In this document: positions 11,185 through 23,149 of the stretch, piece by piece
Layout of the letters: every line of letters starts with the position of its first letter
Position numbering within the stretch: the first letter of the stretch is position 1
Assembly (NCBI GenBank): GCA_019009955.1
Contig: CM032233.1
Location: forward strand, 99,299,501-99,363,500
DNA from: Riptortus pedestris
Lineage: Eukaryota; Arthropoda; Insecta; Hemiptera; Alydidae
Length of the DNA: 64,000 bases
Direction of reading: 5' to 3'
Translations under genes and position numbers: made by a program
The notes under the pieces: model-generated
What the model was told of the DNA's origin: nothing
What the model saw: only the letters and a program-made list of their open reading frames with translations
Databases searched by the model: none

Positions 11185-11737
11185 ATATATTGTAAAATAA
11201 GTTCGCAGCGTTTACAATATTTCAATTCAATCCCCTCTGTGTTTAAAAAATCATATTTAAATATTCTAAAAAAGGATTAGTTAAGGTACATTAATGCATC
11301 AGCTTCAACCGAGATTCTTTATCTTTAAGTGACATGCTTGCTCAAAATGGAAGAGAAAGGCAAAGGCATAGTTTTCCATCACGAAAACTAACTGAGGACG
11401 AGTCTTTGCAGACCCGGCAGAAATTATTGAAGTTTGGCTGGGATGTGATCCCCCGCCGACCTTATTCACCAGACCTTGCCCCAACAGATATTCACTTATT
11501 TCGGGCCCTTCAAAACTCTCTTAGTGCGAAACACTTTTATTCGCTCGAGGACTGCAAAACGAGCAACGGCCGTGAACGAGGAGTTCATTGCACTAAAATC
11601 TGAGAAGTTCTGGGGCGACGGAATAAAAAAATTACCTGAAAGATGGCAACATGTAATAGACAAAAATAGTTCATATATAATTGATTAAAAATATTTATCA
11701 CCAGTAAAAAACACTACGAACTTATTTTACAACCCAT
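11185..11737 (+). mobile_element. mariner element, internally deleted
   Basis: Seen: the left end AATATATTGTAAAATAAG at 11185 and the right end whose reverse complement is AATGGGTTGTAAAATAAG (ending 11737). Both continue into GTTCGYAGYGTTT. TA dinucleotides flank both ends (11183-11184 and 11738-11739), as expected for Tc1/mariner duplications. At 553 bp it is well under the usual length of about 1.3 kb. The N-terminal DNA-binding region is missing. Only the C-terminal transposase relic remains inside, so it cannot be autonomous. Confidence 0.85.
11354..11688 (+). pseudogene. mariner transposase C-terminal relic (D34D type)
   Basis: Translated pieces match the catalytic half of mariner transposase. 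'GKGIVFHHEN' stands at the second acidic site, with GAA (11383-11385) where Asp is normal. Then come 'TRQKLLKFGWDVIP', 'YSPDLAPTDIHLF' with the third Asp at 11487-11489, 'LEDC', 'KFWGDGIKKLPERWQ' and a stop at 11686-11688. The two acidic codons are 104 nt apart, one short of the 105 nt expected for D34D spacing. At least two frameshifts (about 11390 and about 11565) and a stop after HHEN break the frame. It acted as the DNA-cutting enzyme of the transposon and is now dead. Confidence 0.9.
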
Positions 11738-11759
11738 TAGAACTGGGTGCTTACAGAAC

Positions 11760-13425
11760 GCTGTAAACAAGAAAGTTTACATATATCTAGCTTAATATGA
11801 GTTCGGAAAAAAACTATAGAAGAACAATTGTAGAGCATCAATAGATTAACGATATTGGTTCTACAACAGTTTCGATACAACTCATATTATCGGAGATATT
11901 ATGAAGTTCCGAATCCAAAACTTCAGCCCCCCCCCCCCCAAATTCCTGGTATGATTGTAGCCATGATCTTTTCAATTTTAAAATTGGTGACGCATAGACG
12001 TATTTGTATGTATGCCACATAGTAAAAGCCCTCTGAATACAATATTCAAGCTAGAATATAAAATGATTCATGAATATATCAAGGTTGAACATTGAAAAAG
12101 TCGAATATCTCGATTAATAGTCGAAATTGAGAAACAGCGTACTGAGCATAGTTTATACAAATTTATATTTGCTGCAGAATCGGTTATATTCAAAAGTTTC
12201 CCCAAACTCATAATAACGGAAATATTTGGAAATTACTTGAAACATGTCTGCTAGGCAGCAAATTTCCCACGTACTGGAATGACATACTAATGACCTCACC
12301 ATATCTCTCTATTTCGGAACAAAAATCCGATGAGTAGATTTGGGCTTTTCCTGAAGACCTGAAAACAGTTACAAAGACTAAATAACTCCCTTAATATTTT
12401 TGCTACGAAAAATTACATAGAACGACAATTGTAGAGCATAAGCAGTTTGGTACTCAACAAAATTAGTCCTTTAAGATTTTTCGAAGCGATTCATTATAAA
12501 GGAGATATTTTGAATTTTCGAATCACCCCCATTCAACCCCAATTCCAGTCATTAACGACTATGAACTTAAGCGTTGCATGGAGCGGATAAATATCAAGTA
12601 GATAAAGATCAAATAAACCTTTTCGAGTTAGGAACGTAAACTCTTATTGAATGATGTCATATCATAACACAACGTATTTGCGAGTGTCTTACATAGTGAA
12701 GGTCTTCTGAATACAATATTTTGTATTTAAGCTTCGAATAAAGAGGCTCATATAACAGCTTATTATTAATAATAATAATAATGGTTCACTGAAGGCTGAA
12801 AACTAAAAAAATGTTATTATCACGGTTAGTATACAAGATAGAGAAAATGACATTTACAGCAAGTTATATAATTATAAATTTAAGATAACTTTCTGTCAAA
12901 TCCGTTAGTACATTAACGGATATTTCGGGAAATTACCCGCTCTAAAATCCCCCCTCCACTTGTTCAATACAGCCATTAACAAACCTAATCTTTAGTTTTA
13001 TTGAAAATGTTAAAATATCAAGTTCAGTAACGATTAAACAAAAGTTTAATCCCTAATTTTCGTCATCAGGATAGGATAAAAATAATAATAGCTCAATTAG
13101 TAATCAAATTAAAAAAAGGAATAGAACATAAATTGCATAATATTAATTATCGATAAGATTGGTTATTTGCCTTTTTCAACATGGTAAATAATAATGTAGA
13201 TATGTGAGATTGCACGTTTTAACCCTACTGGATCCTCGACTCTCCTAATTTCGGCCGCTAACGAGCTTGGTATTTGGTTTAAGCGTTTAATGATCGAATG
13301 ATTAAACAAACCTATCGGCAGAACGGTAATAGATAAATTATTGCCTAGGATCGACGGGAGGTATCAGGAATTTTTCCAAAATCGCAACATGGCCAGAACC
13401 ATAACAGCTGATTTTCGCGAAGGAC
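11760..13425. repeat. Old, degenerate X-related sequence
   Basis: Recurrent X-like phrases are present but strongly diverged. Examples are 'GCAAATTTCCCACGTACTGG' near 12259, 'CAGTCATTAACGACTATGAA' near 12552, 'TGTTCAATACAGCCATTAAC' near 12962 and the degraded hairpin side 'AACAGCTGATTTTCGCG' near 13405. Copy borders cannot be placed. This is probably an older subfamily layer. Confidence 0.5.
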
Positions 13426-13576
13426 CTGATGAGCTTGAGATACTCATAAGATTTCTAATGGCATAGTAGCTTAAAGTGAACATCACATTGGTAGAAGTAT
13501 GGGGTTTCTAAATGATAAAAACGCAAATGTACAAATAATTCCATTAAGATTCAAATTGAAGAGAATTGAATAGATC

Positions 13577-13831
13577 AACAATTGTAGTCGGGATTTGGGC
13601 TGGCTGGTGGAGGTTCATCATCAACGGAAGGACCAAAAGGTCAAACACACCTCCACTCTTAATACCTCGTTTATTACTGGCCAGTCTCGCCGGAGATCCC
13701 GGCTCAATAGGGACCAGCTCTAGAGCACTGAAGATGGGACGGTTCGCCCCCAAAGCACTCTGTCTTTAATAAACGAAGCATTAAGAGTGGAGGTGTGTTT
13801 CACCTTTTATCCTTCCGTTAACAATTGTAGT
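13577..13831 (+). mobile_element. Penelope-like fold-back insertion with 12-bp duplication
   Basis: Seen: a perfect 12-bp direct repeat AACAATTGTAGT at 13577-13588 and 13820-13831; a 34-nt tail at 13589-13622; inverted arms at 13623-13676 and 13767-13819; and a 90-nt GC-rich loop. On the plus strand the loop carries CTGAAGA (13728-13734), a GGG..CCC stem, CAAAGC where a hammerhead has GAAA, then TAATAAACG. The tail has GGCTGGCTGGTGGAGGT, which resembles the tail at 5816-5847 (GGCAGGTGGAAGT). The open frames seen here on both strands are by-products of the palindrome, not genes. Confidence 0.65.
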
Positions 13832-14759
13832 GATGTGTAGCTTACATTATCATCAACATTGGTTCAGTAACATTTTTAGATAAGGATATTATAATGCAGA
13901 TATCCCTAGGTTAGTTTGGGGCGACGAGTACAGACAGGCACAAATAAACTTGAATGATTTGAAGATAGCTTGGGGGTGGCAAATTTTGAACTTAACTTTA
14001 GCCCATACAAGAATGACCCTATGATGGTAGAAGAAACCCCCGTCCTATAGATACTGTAGCGCCCAGTAGCAAGAAAGCAAATAATAGCCCATGAAGAAAC
14101 TAAATTTCTACTCCGAATGATGTTTACCATTACAAATTCAACACAGATATAAAAAGTTCTTAATAAATGCATAGTTTGCGGCTAAAAACTAACATCTTAT
14201 TTGTAACGCACGGTCAAGAAATAAGTGAAATTTGAGATTATGAACACAGAGGGGCCCGTACGTGTTATGGTGGATTGAAAATGGTGCCACAGAAAAGGGC
14301 ACCATGGAGAACTGCATTAAATAGGACAAAAGGCTGGCTACAAAAAATATATTGCTGTTATATAAAAGTTGGCCCTCTTTAAAAGAACGGGTATTGCGTC
14401 CCAAGTTTCCTTGTGGTTATTAAATTCGTGGAAAAAATATAATAATCAATGTTAGAAAAAAAAGTGTTGTGGAAACCAAACGACTTCCTTGTACCGCTAT
14501 TAAATAAAATATGCAAATTGATTTACTCACTGCACTGTATTTAAAACATTTCGTTTAAAACATCAAAACGATCTCTTTGTTCCAATGCTTCAAGATCAAA
14601 ACATGTCACAGTCAATAATTCAGACATCTTTTTGTTATAAAGAAAGGTCCTGTACAAATCTGCCGTATGTCTAATAGGTTTAGAATTTTTTTTATTCTCA
14701 CCCTCCTCTAAACCCCTCCCAAATAATCGATTTCGTTCAAAAGTGGGCGAACACAACTA
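13832..14759. other. No gene recognised
   Basis: Minus-strand open frames at 13906-14172, 14189-14404 and 14541-14756 (71-88 codons) show no motif that I recognise and are not ATG-led with good context. The last stretch (about 14690-14760) contains a C-rich tract like that of X ('CACCCTCCTCTAAACCCCTCCC'). Confidence 0.4.
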
Positions 14760-15420
14760 GATGTTACACTTGTCATAAATATGAAATTGGTTTCTGAGAA
14801 TTTCAAAATTCTAAAGGTTACTAAGGCAGCTAATTTCCCAAGTGCTCGAATGACACACTAGTGACGATAGAAATAAAAATCCGAGTAGAAGTTGGGGTTT
14901 CCTGATGACTTAGAACAATTGCAAAGACTGAATAACTTGCTGAATAATCTTAATATTTGTAGAGTATCAATAGTTTGATGTTCAACCAGAAGTTTCCTTT
15001 AAGATTTTTCGATACGACTCATAATAACGATAAAGATATGTTGAATTATCGAATTTCCCACTCTTTAACCCCCCCTATTCCTAGTCCGATTTCAGCCATT
15101 AACGACTGCGAACTTAAGTGTTGTAAGAAACGCTTAAATATCGAGTGTGATATAGATCAAATAAACATTTTCGAGTTAAGATCGTAAACTCTTAATTGAT
15201 AACGCACAACCTATTTGCATGTATCTCACATACTAAAGGTCCTTTGAATACAATATGTAGCATTTAAGCTTTGAAGGTTCATATAACAAAATAGGGTTTA
15301 CTGAATGCTTAAAAATAATCGATTTCCATCAAAAAGGGGCGAACACAACTACATGGTACAAAAGTCATAAATGTGAAATTTGATTTTGAGAATTTCAAAA
15401 TTCTAAGGCTACTCGCATTT
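14760..15420. repeat. Degenerate X-related sequence
   Basis: Diverged X phrases: 'GCAGCTAATTTCCCAAGTGC' near 14828, a C-rich tract followed by 'AGTCCGATTTCAGCCATTAACGACTGC' near 15080, and 'GTTGTAAGAAACGCTTAAATATCGAG'. The 70-codon frame at 14975-15187 is X sequence, not a gene. Confidence 0.5.
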
Positions 15421-15693
15421 GAGGTAGGCGAGATACGTATCCATATACGTACAGACGCCCTGCCGAACTAGTCACAATTCTTTCAGAGGGTTAAAATAAT
15501 AGAGAGAGAGATAATTCTTTGGATGTTTGAAAACCGACATTTTTCACGATTACCATACTCCCTAAAAGACAGTAGAAAACGCATAGATAAGGAGGCTGTC
15601 CACAAGATCAAACTGAAGGGTACGCTCAATAGGATATGGCTCTAATTAAATTGGTTTGTTAATGTTTCTAGAATTACACCAATATATAGAACA

Positions 15694-15894
15694 GATTTTG
15701 TTCTCCATTTTTGAGGTGGTGGATGGTGAAAGAATTATTATCTCAGGTAAGAAAAAACGCCTCGTTCCTTCACTGTTGTTTATTCGTTGCGACAGAGCAT
15801 CCATGATGAGCGATACGCACTGAAAGCGCTCTGCGCAACGAATAAACAACAGTGAAGGAACGAGGCGTTTTTTCTTACCTGAGATTTTGTTCTC
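15694..15894 (+). mobile_element. Penelope-like fold-back insertion with perfect 52-bp arms
   Basis: Seen: direct repeat GATTTTGTTCTC at 15694-15705 and 15883-15894; a tail at 15706-15742; and inverted arms at 15740-15791 and 15834-15885 that pair over 52 bp without mismatch (the last 3 bp overlap the duplication). The plus-strand loop has ATGATGA (15803-15809), a GCG-ATA-CGC mini-stem, TGAAA (GAAA at 15822-15825), AGAGCG-type pairing and GAATAAAC. The perfect arms suggest a recent insertion or strong constraint. The 92-codon frame on the minus strand is a by-product. Confidence 0.65.
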
Positions 15895-17390
15895 TCCGTT
15901 CAAAGATGTCTTTTCAAATTTCACTCTATCAATAAGCTATGATGCTTAGTGGTAATAAGTATTTTACATTCAATTATTCTACTAAATATACGTGTAAACA
16001 TCGACTCCTAGTTCAGCAGAAAATAGAGGAGTAAAAACGCATGTCAACTATTGAAAATGGTAAATAATACAAGGGAAGTGGCACTCACTGAGAGAAACAA
16101 ACCGATCCGAGTATCTATACCAATCTACTTAACGAAACATCACCATAGTAAAATGGGGTTTTCAGCAGCGATGAAGAGGGGGAAAGTTCCTCAAGGATAT
16201 TTTATGGGGCAGTCAATTAAAAAAAAAAAAAAACAAAAAAAAAACAGGTGGCTTATATAATTGTAATTATCACATATACAATCTAAATAAAAATATATAA
16301 ATGGGAAATGAAGTAATTGTATTTTAGTTTCCAAAATAAATGTATCCATATATATTCGTCAATAAACATTTGAATGCGAAACGGGATCTCGTCAGAATTT
16401 CATCGTTTTCTTTTTTCTAAACAAGTGACAAAAAATTGTTTTGATCCTAAGGAAATGAGATTCGCAGATATAGTATGTTTGATGGAGTAATTGTACATAC
16501 ATTATTTAGGATCTCTGATTTATATGGAACAAATACATACTTCGTTCACTTAAAAAAATGCACTTTAGCCGTCCTTCAGGTGCCAATTCAAATCACTCAG
16601 GTTTCCCCGTGGAAAAAACTAATCACTTGAAATAAGACATTTTATTTTTCTAGCAATTATAATGGCTTCCAGTATGACCAAATTTACAAGTACAAAATAA
16701 AAGCCAAAACTATACAAGCATTGTAAATAGAAAATTTTTAACCTCCTATAGGATTAAAAATTGCATTCATTAGGCATGCTCATGTCAAAAGCAAGCAATT
16801 CACTATAATGTAAAAAATAAATAAAACTTTTAAATTAAACACTCTCAATATTGTTATGTGTAAGTCATAAAATATACTTACAAGGTCTTATGTCAAATCT
16901 AAGATGTTTACATTTAATAAGTTATTTAACATATTAGGAGTAAGAATTGAAAAAGGAATGCCAGCCTGGACTGACTAGTTTGACGGAATTGTATTGACCA
17001 CGGTGGCATTTAATGAATTCTGTGTTGTATAAATAAAGAGTACGAAATAATTCCCTATCACATTGTCGAGGCCTTCTGGTATCGACCAAACCAGAAGAGT
17101 AATGTTTACCCAGCTCAGATCACTTAAAAACAAATTTTTCTCAGTTGAAGTGCCAAAAGGAATGACTTGCGATACGGTTGGACGTAAACACCGTGACTCG
17201 GTCGATATCAGGAAACCTCAACAATTTTTAATATGGACTATTTGAGTCAGTTTTTATTTCTGTATGAAAATCTAACTTATCTGTGGTTTGTACAAAATAA
17301 ACTAATCATTGCCCAAATGTTAATTGGCATTGTTCAGCAAATTTAATTCTGCAGTCATACAACCAACTCAAATAAAACAAAGTCCGTCAC
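15895..17390. other. No gene recognised
   Basis: AT-rich sequence. It includes A-rich runs at 16219-16245. Short open frames at 16051-16260 and 17063-17245 have no recognisable family. No splice-flanked conserved exon was spotted, and no recent repeat could be identified. Confidence 0.45.
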
Positions 17391-17850
17391 GGAAGTGTTC
17401 TGAAAACTAAGCAGATTTCCCACGAGCTGGATCGTCACACAGATGACGCTGTATCTCATAATATTCTCTATTTATCCCTCAGTAGAATCTAAACTTAAAA
17501 TTTAAGCTTGACATTAGATGTTGTGTGATATAATAGTTTATTTTTAAAATTCGGAATAGTACGACTCGGAGGTTACTAAACGAAAAAATACATATAACAG
17601 ATAATATTGAAGAAACTTAATGATAAAAAGTTCTAGAAAAATAAACAACAACAATTGCTATAAATTACTGTATCGGCAGGATTGAATTTGTAACACTTTT
17701 CGATCTGACTCATAATAATGAGGAAGTTACAATTTGGAATAAACCCCCTAAACCTGGCCTTATTTTGGCTCGTTTTCATCTGAAACGTTTTAATATTGAG
17801 TTTGTTAAAATAAAAATTCCCACTGCTAAAGCTTTAACAGATGCGCGAAA
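17391..17850 (+). repeat. X-related element, degenerate
   Basis: It starts with AAAGTCCGTCACGGAAGTG and 'AACTAAGCAGATTTCCCACG', then the older module 'CTGGATCGTCACACAGATGAC'. It reaches 'TTTTAATATTGAGTTTG' and 'CACTGCTAAAGCTTTAACAG', after which a short ACACAC/ATATAT stretch replaces the usual array. The hairpin end is absent. Confidence 0.6.
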
Positions 17851-20389
17851 GCACACAAACACGCATATATTTATATACGTGTTTGTGTGTGTCTAATGAA
17901 TTAATATGATTTTAAATCAAGTTGAAAAATGTCGTAACGTGTTCAGCGTATTTGACTCTTGCCTCTTACATTTTGTGTTTTAAGGATAAGAATCTCCACA
18001 TCAGGCTCGTAGTAGGCTTTTGAGAAAGATGTATGCACTCCTGGTTTGAACTTTGAAAAGTTTGACATTTGAAATTTGGGCATGTATACAAAATCGTATG
18101 CTTGTTATTTAGTGAAGACCGGTGTAGAAAGATGTAACACATTATCTTTAGCATTGTATAATGAAAGATAATAAAGAAAAGCCTCAATGTTCAGTAGTCG
18201 TTTTGGTTTTTTTCAGGCGGCCCCGTAATTTAAAATCGTGGCCCCTGCCGTATCTCCCCCGAATTTGAAGTTCGTATTAAACAACTCGATTACATAGAAC
18301 ATTTATTTAGGCTAAGAATTTTTTTTAAATCAGCTGTCAATAATTTATTCGCCAAATACATGTTTTATTCGGAAGTTACCCCCACTTCTAAAGACAATGA
18401 ATACAAACGAAAACATTCTATTACAAAGTAAGATGCCCTCTTTTACTCCAATAAAGGGTATCATTGAATTCTGTTCAGCCGTCTTAGCGTGGTGCTCTGA
18501 GAGAATTCTAAGTTGAGGTCATGATTTTTATTGTTGGGGCCTATCCGGCGAAAAAAAATAATAATACCTGAAGATGGGATTTATTAGCAACTGTGTAGTG
18601 AAAACTTCAACTATATAAACACAAATATGAGACCATTATCTTAGTGAACACTGCCAATGAGAAATATATATATAAAAAAAAAAAAAAAAAAACAAAGTTA
18701 AGAAACTGAAAACAGTGTGTTATTTATTTTTTGAAATAAGTAATTGATTTGGTGGATTTTTGTGATGGGACTGGTGCCAGAGGATTGCGCCAAACTATGG
18801 TAGATTTGTGGCGCATCGGAGGGGAACAGGCCCAGATCTCTATCCTGGCTCCCACTTCCTAGGGCACATTTTATAAACTTTAATTAAAATCAAATATTTA
18901 TCGAGGGGGTTAGGGGGGGGGAGCAAGGGGAGGGGGTATTGATTGGACGACGGATCAGCTAGGGGCCCCCGGCCTAGCCTCTCTCCACCTTTCCCTCCTC
19001 CGATCCTACTATTTCAGGACGTCTCCAAGCCCTACCAACCGCAACTCTAATTTGCGTCGGCTAGTTCCAAAGCCTGCCAAAAAAATCGGTAACTCGTGTA
19101 AATCGACCTGTATTGTTTTTTATTCTAAATAGCGTAGAATCTAGAAAGAAGCTAATAATCTAGAAACCATTCCAGTCCAGCAAACATTACACCCAAGAGT
19201 GGGCTTATCCACACTTAATCTATTAATTAACATGTCTCTCTAAAGCATATACGTTTAATACTTTCTGGGATTACAAGCCACAACGATTCTAGACATCTGT
19301 TATTAAAATATCAACATCATATAAGGTTTCCTCTGTACTAAAAAATTTGTGAAATTTGAGAAAGTAGGATTTCGAACTACGCGACTCATTTGAACCCTCT
19401 TGAGTTTGGGTACTATTTATTTTCTTGGATTGCGTTTTACAGGATTGACTGATTATTATGCGCAGAGAAAATTTTATATCGCACAAAAATTAAAGGACTA
19501 GCAAATAGATATGATGAGACAACCATCTGGTTAGTTTTAAAACCATTTCAAAGTAATGTAAAGTTTTTCCCCCAAGTATATATCTGCTATTGAGGTTTCC
19601 AACGATTTGAGGTAAAGAAACGATAATTAAAAATTTCCACAATTTCTACACAGAAAATGATGCCCGTTCAAGTATATTAATATATTCCACAGTAAGTGCC
19701 CTACATGTAAAGCTCAAGGAAAGTTCAATTTCAAGTATCTTGTGATAAGCAAGCACATCTGTGTGTGAAAAAAAATCAAAACGAGCGAGATTTAGAGAAA
19801 GAGTGAAGTGCAAAATAATAAATATCTCCGTAATACACAATGATTCGAAAAATTATACGAAACCAATCTTGCCCGATAACAAAATGTTCTACAGTTCTAT
19901 CTTGAATATTAAGATATTTTCTCCTTAAATTAGTACCATTAATAGTCCCATGAAGAATTTAAACTTCAAGTATTGTTCATGTGGGATTCTTCATTTTTTC
20001 TTACTAAGAGAAAAATGAAAAATAAGATTCAGAGGTGTCGTCATCTGTGGGTTATTCCAACACGTGGAAAATATGCTCTTTCCAAGTAATTTAAATATGA
20101 GTAGATGTCAATTGTTTGTTCATTTTTCACATATACACCAGTAAGTTGTATTTTCCCTAATAACGGAAAAAAACAACTAGCTAACTTTTAGCTTTGGAAG
20201 ATTCATTATTTCATCAATTTAAAAGAACTTATTTACACACAAATCAGGTATCTAATGAATTTATATGTTAACAATTTACTTTGAAAACATTGTTTAAGAA
20301 GTCAAGGCAATCAACACGGTCGCAATTTCAGTTCAGTTAAAAGACAACAGTTATGATTTTAGTCTCAGTTTTCATTTGAATAAGTTATT
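17851..20389. other. Mostly unique sequence, no gene recognised
   Basis: It includes a GC-rich island at about 18890-19080 with long G and C runs, an A run at 18675-18692 and weak X similarity at about 19800-19990 ('AAAGAGTGAAG..ATATCTCCGTAATAC'). Open frames at 17966-18187, 19289-19486 and 19646-19840 match no family that I recognise. Confidence 0.45.
18568..18624 (+). other. Hammerhead-like core, isolated
   Basis: CTGAAGATGGG is followed after 21 nt by GTGAAAAC and then ACTATATAAAC. This is the same order (CTGANGA, GAAA, ATAAAC) as in the fold-back insertions. No inverted arm or target duplication was found, so it may be chance or an old fragment. Confidence 0.3.
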
Positions 20390-20516
20390 TTTTTAGCAGA
20401 GTTCCCTTAAGGGAAATCAGCTATTGAGGTTGTACTCATGTCAGACTTATCGAATTTTTTCTTCAAATGTCCATCGATCCTACCTTGTAGAAGACGAAAA
20501 TGAGGTCCGTTTAAAA

Positions 20517-20557
<41 letters not shown>

Positions 20558-21013
20558 TATATATATAGATATATATATATATATATATTTGTCTGTTACC
20601 GCTGTAGGGGTCGCAATTTTAGTTTGATCGTTACCAAACGCGATATTTAAACGTTTCATGCAAAAAGACAGTTCAACTTCGTTAATGGCTGAAATAGGAC
20701 CAGTGGGAGGGGGGTTTAGAGGGGGATTTTTGAAAATTCAAAAGTGTACAGAACCCATCTTATTGCAAATTAAATTTACTATAAATATTGTTCTATACAT
20801 TTATTCTCTATCTTCAATATTAACGGAGATATTTGCATTTTATTAATTGAAACGGACGAAATGAGATCGGCTAACTTCGGGTCTAGTCGTAAGTTTCCGT
20901 CAAAAGCTAGTTCGGCCGTTTCCTTAACTGTTCGACTCTCGTGAAATTTCTCTATTGTAAAAATTCACGTGGGAAATCTGCTTAGTTTACTCAGGCCCTG
21001 CGTGGCGGACTTT
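20390..21013 (-). repeat. X element, complete ends
   Basis: It runs from TTTTTTTAGCAGAGTTCCCTT to 'GCCCTGCGTGGCGGAC'. The array at 20519-20588 is (TA)n with GATA-type interruptions. The 5' module is the 'GCTAGTTCGGCCGTTTCC' type. The interior around 'GGTTTAGAGGGGGATTTTTG' has a deletion before 'AAAAGTGTACAGAACC'. Confidence 0.85.
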
Positions 21014-21353
21014 TTTTATTCTATTAAGAAAATTACATTTTGCATTTAAATGCATTTGGTAATATGATACTCTGCAATACAATCGTCTCCATCACTCTCG
21101 ACAGAAGCTACACCCCTACAATATACGAGAATGGGACACAACTCTTCAGTCTCAGAGACAGACTTGAGAAACTAGAATATTTTAGAATAACAACGGCCGA
21201 AAACATGAAGACACGTTCAATTCCTGAAGATCTTGATTGCATGAATTTTCTCTGTAAATTTGTAACACTTTAGCTATCTCACTGTTAAAAATTGGCTTTA
21301 AATATATTATTAATCAATAATGATATAACCATGGCTTGAGAGCTGATTCATTA
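21014..21353. other. Short unique segment with a 77-codon open frame
   Basis: An open frame at 21040-21273 has fairly balanced amino-acid use (for example 'NGTQLFSLRDRLEKLEYFRI'). I see no family, promoter or splice context. I cannot call it a gene. Confidence 0.3.
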
Positions 21354-21480
21354 GAAGTCCGTCGCGCAGGGGTTGCGTGAACTAAGCAGTTTTCCCACGT
21401 GAAGGTTTACAATAGATAAATATACATACTGGTAACAGTAGCAGTATGGGTAGATAACCCATTTCACGAGAGCCGGTGGC
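21354..21480 (+). repeat. X 5'-end fragment
   Basis: AAGTCCGTCGCGCAGGGGTTG leads into 'GCAGTTTTCCCACGTGAAGG' and 'ATACATACTGGTAACAG', the start of the subtype with 'GGTAACACAACACCACCGTG'. The rest is missing. Confidence 0.7.
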
Positions 21481-21744
21481 CGGTTTCTCTGAAAGCTACA
21501 CTGCTAGACAAACACGTTTTTTTGACCAATTAACGGGTAATACATTTGGAGCAATTGGAACAGCAAGATGACTCAGAATTCTTCCAAAGCAGGCAGTCAA
21601 AAACATAGTTGCATGATATGGTGCAAGAAATAAAGGGAGATCTGGTGGAAGGTTTGCTGGGAATCCATAAGAGGAGTCATTGGTGACTGGCCCAGTTTAA
21701 ATACAGAGTCCAAGTCTTTCAAGAACTGTTGCGCTCGAGAGGGT
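21481..21744. other. Unique spacer
   Basis: Between an X 5' fragment and a full X copy. No coding or repeat signal was recognised. Confidence 0.4.
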
Positions 21745-22343
21745 CTTAGCAGATTTCCCTTGAGGGAAATCAGCTATTGCGGCCGTACTCATTACGCGAT
21801 TTTCGAAACATTTCCTCAAATGTCCATCGATCCCAGCTAGAAGATGACGAAAATGAGGCCCGTTTAAAATTATATATAAATTTGTCTCTTACCGTTCTAG
21901 CGGTTGCAATTCTTATTTGATCGGAACCTAACTCGATATATAGCGTTTCATGTAAAACAAAAGGTTGAGTTCGTTAATGGCTGAAATCGAACCTGAGAGG
22001 GGGCGATATTCGAAATATCTCCATTATTATGCGTCGGATCAAAAAATTGCATAGACACCCATCTTGTTGCAAATGTAATGTTCTATACATGTTGTAATGT
22101 ACGTTTTTTCACTATCTTGATTACTACCCGTGATATTTGGATTTATTAGTTTTCGGCCTTCAATAAACCCCCACTCCAACTCATTTCGTATTAACAATAG
22201 GCTGTTATACTATGAAACACTTTATTCCAAGCCTCAATACCAAATATTTTTCTCATTGAACCTATACGGTTTGAGATAAATGTAAATACGTTACGCACGT
22301 GGGAAATCTGCTTAGTAAACGCATCCCCTGCGTGACGGGCTTC
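21745..22343 (-). repeat. X element, complete ends, array almost lost
   Basis: It runs from TTAGCAGATTTCCCTTGAGG to 'ATCCCCTGCGTGACGGGC'. The microsatellite is reduced to TATATA. The 5' module is the 'GAAACACTTTATTCCAAGCC' / 'GATAAATGTAAATACGTTACGC' type. Confidence 0.85.
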
Positions 22344-23149
22344 TTTTTTTTTGCCACTATGAAATAGGACATTAGAACTTGTCTTTGTATCTTTAGGCCA
22401 CATTATATAATGAGAAATTCTTGATATTATACAACAGAGAAATTTTGACCCCATGGCCAAAATGAAAAAGAAACGAGTAATATTTTTTTAAAGAAAATAT
22501 TTTCAAAATTTCTTTTAATATTGTTTTAATCGTTTTACAGCATAATTTTCAATGAAAATTAATTATTTTCCACGAAAAGGTGAGCATAATTTTATGGTGT
22601 AAGATGTACTTTCATAATAGTTTGTATTAACTGGTAGATTGGATCATCCTAGCCGCGGAACCTACCTAATAGTTATACATGTTGGCAAAGGTTCGGAGGA
22701 CTACAAAGGACAGTCTTGCCAAGCAGCTAATCAATTATAATTGAATAATATGTCATTCATCACCAAACCCTTGTTCAAAGGAAAATTTAGGGAAGTAATA
22801 TTCACATTGTTCTATATGTTTTTAGATTATTAGACGTTAACAATTTCTCTTAGGAGAAAACAGCTATTGAGATTATACACGAGTATAACATATATCATGA
22901 GCTAGCTCTCTACCCACCGAAATATCCCCTTCTTCGTAGTTCAGATAACATCAGGCCCACCAAATAAAACTTTTCGATTCTATTACCTACAATTTCTAAT
23001 TTTAAGTTCTGATCCAAAATGGATTGTAACAATGTTCATTTTCAAACCATGTATTGAACAATAGGAAAATCTAGAAATAAAAAATAATAATTCTTCTTAT
23101 TCTGGACCCGATATTTTTATATGTTCTTCATAGTTTCATGGCGAGGATC
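22344..23149. other. No gene recognised
   Basis: AT-rich. A weak trace of an X hairpin end occurs near 22838-22880 ('TTAACAATTTCTCTTAGGAG'). No convincing coding sequence. Confidence 0.45.

Noticed and set aside
13544..13769. Opposed open frames over the same bases
   Set aside because: The region is an inverted-repeat insertion with a GC-rich loop. The frames on both strands are a by-product of the palindrome.
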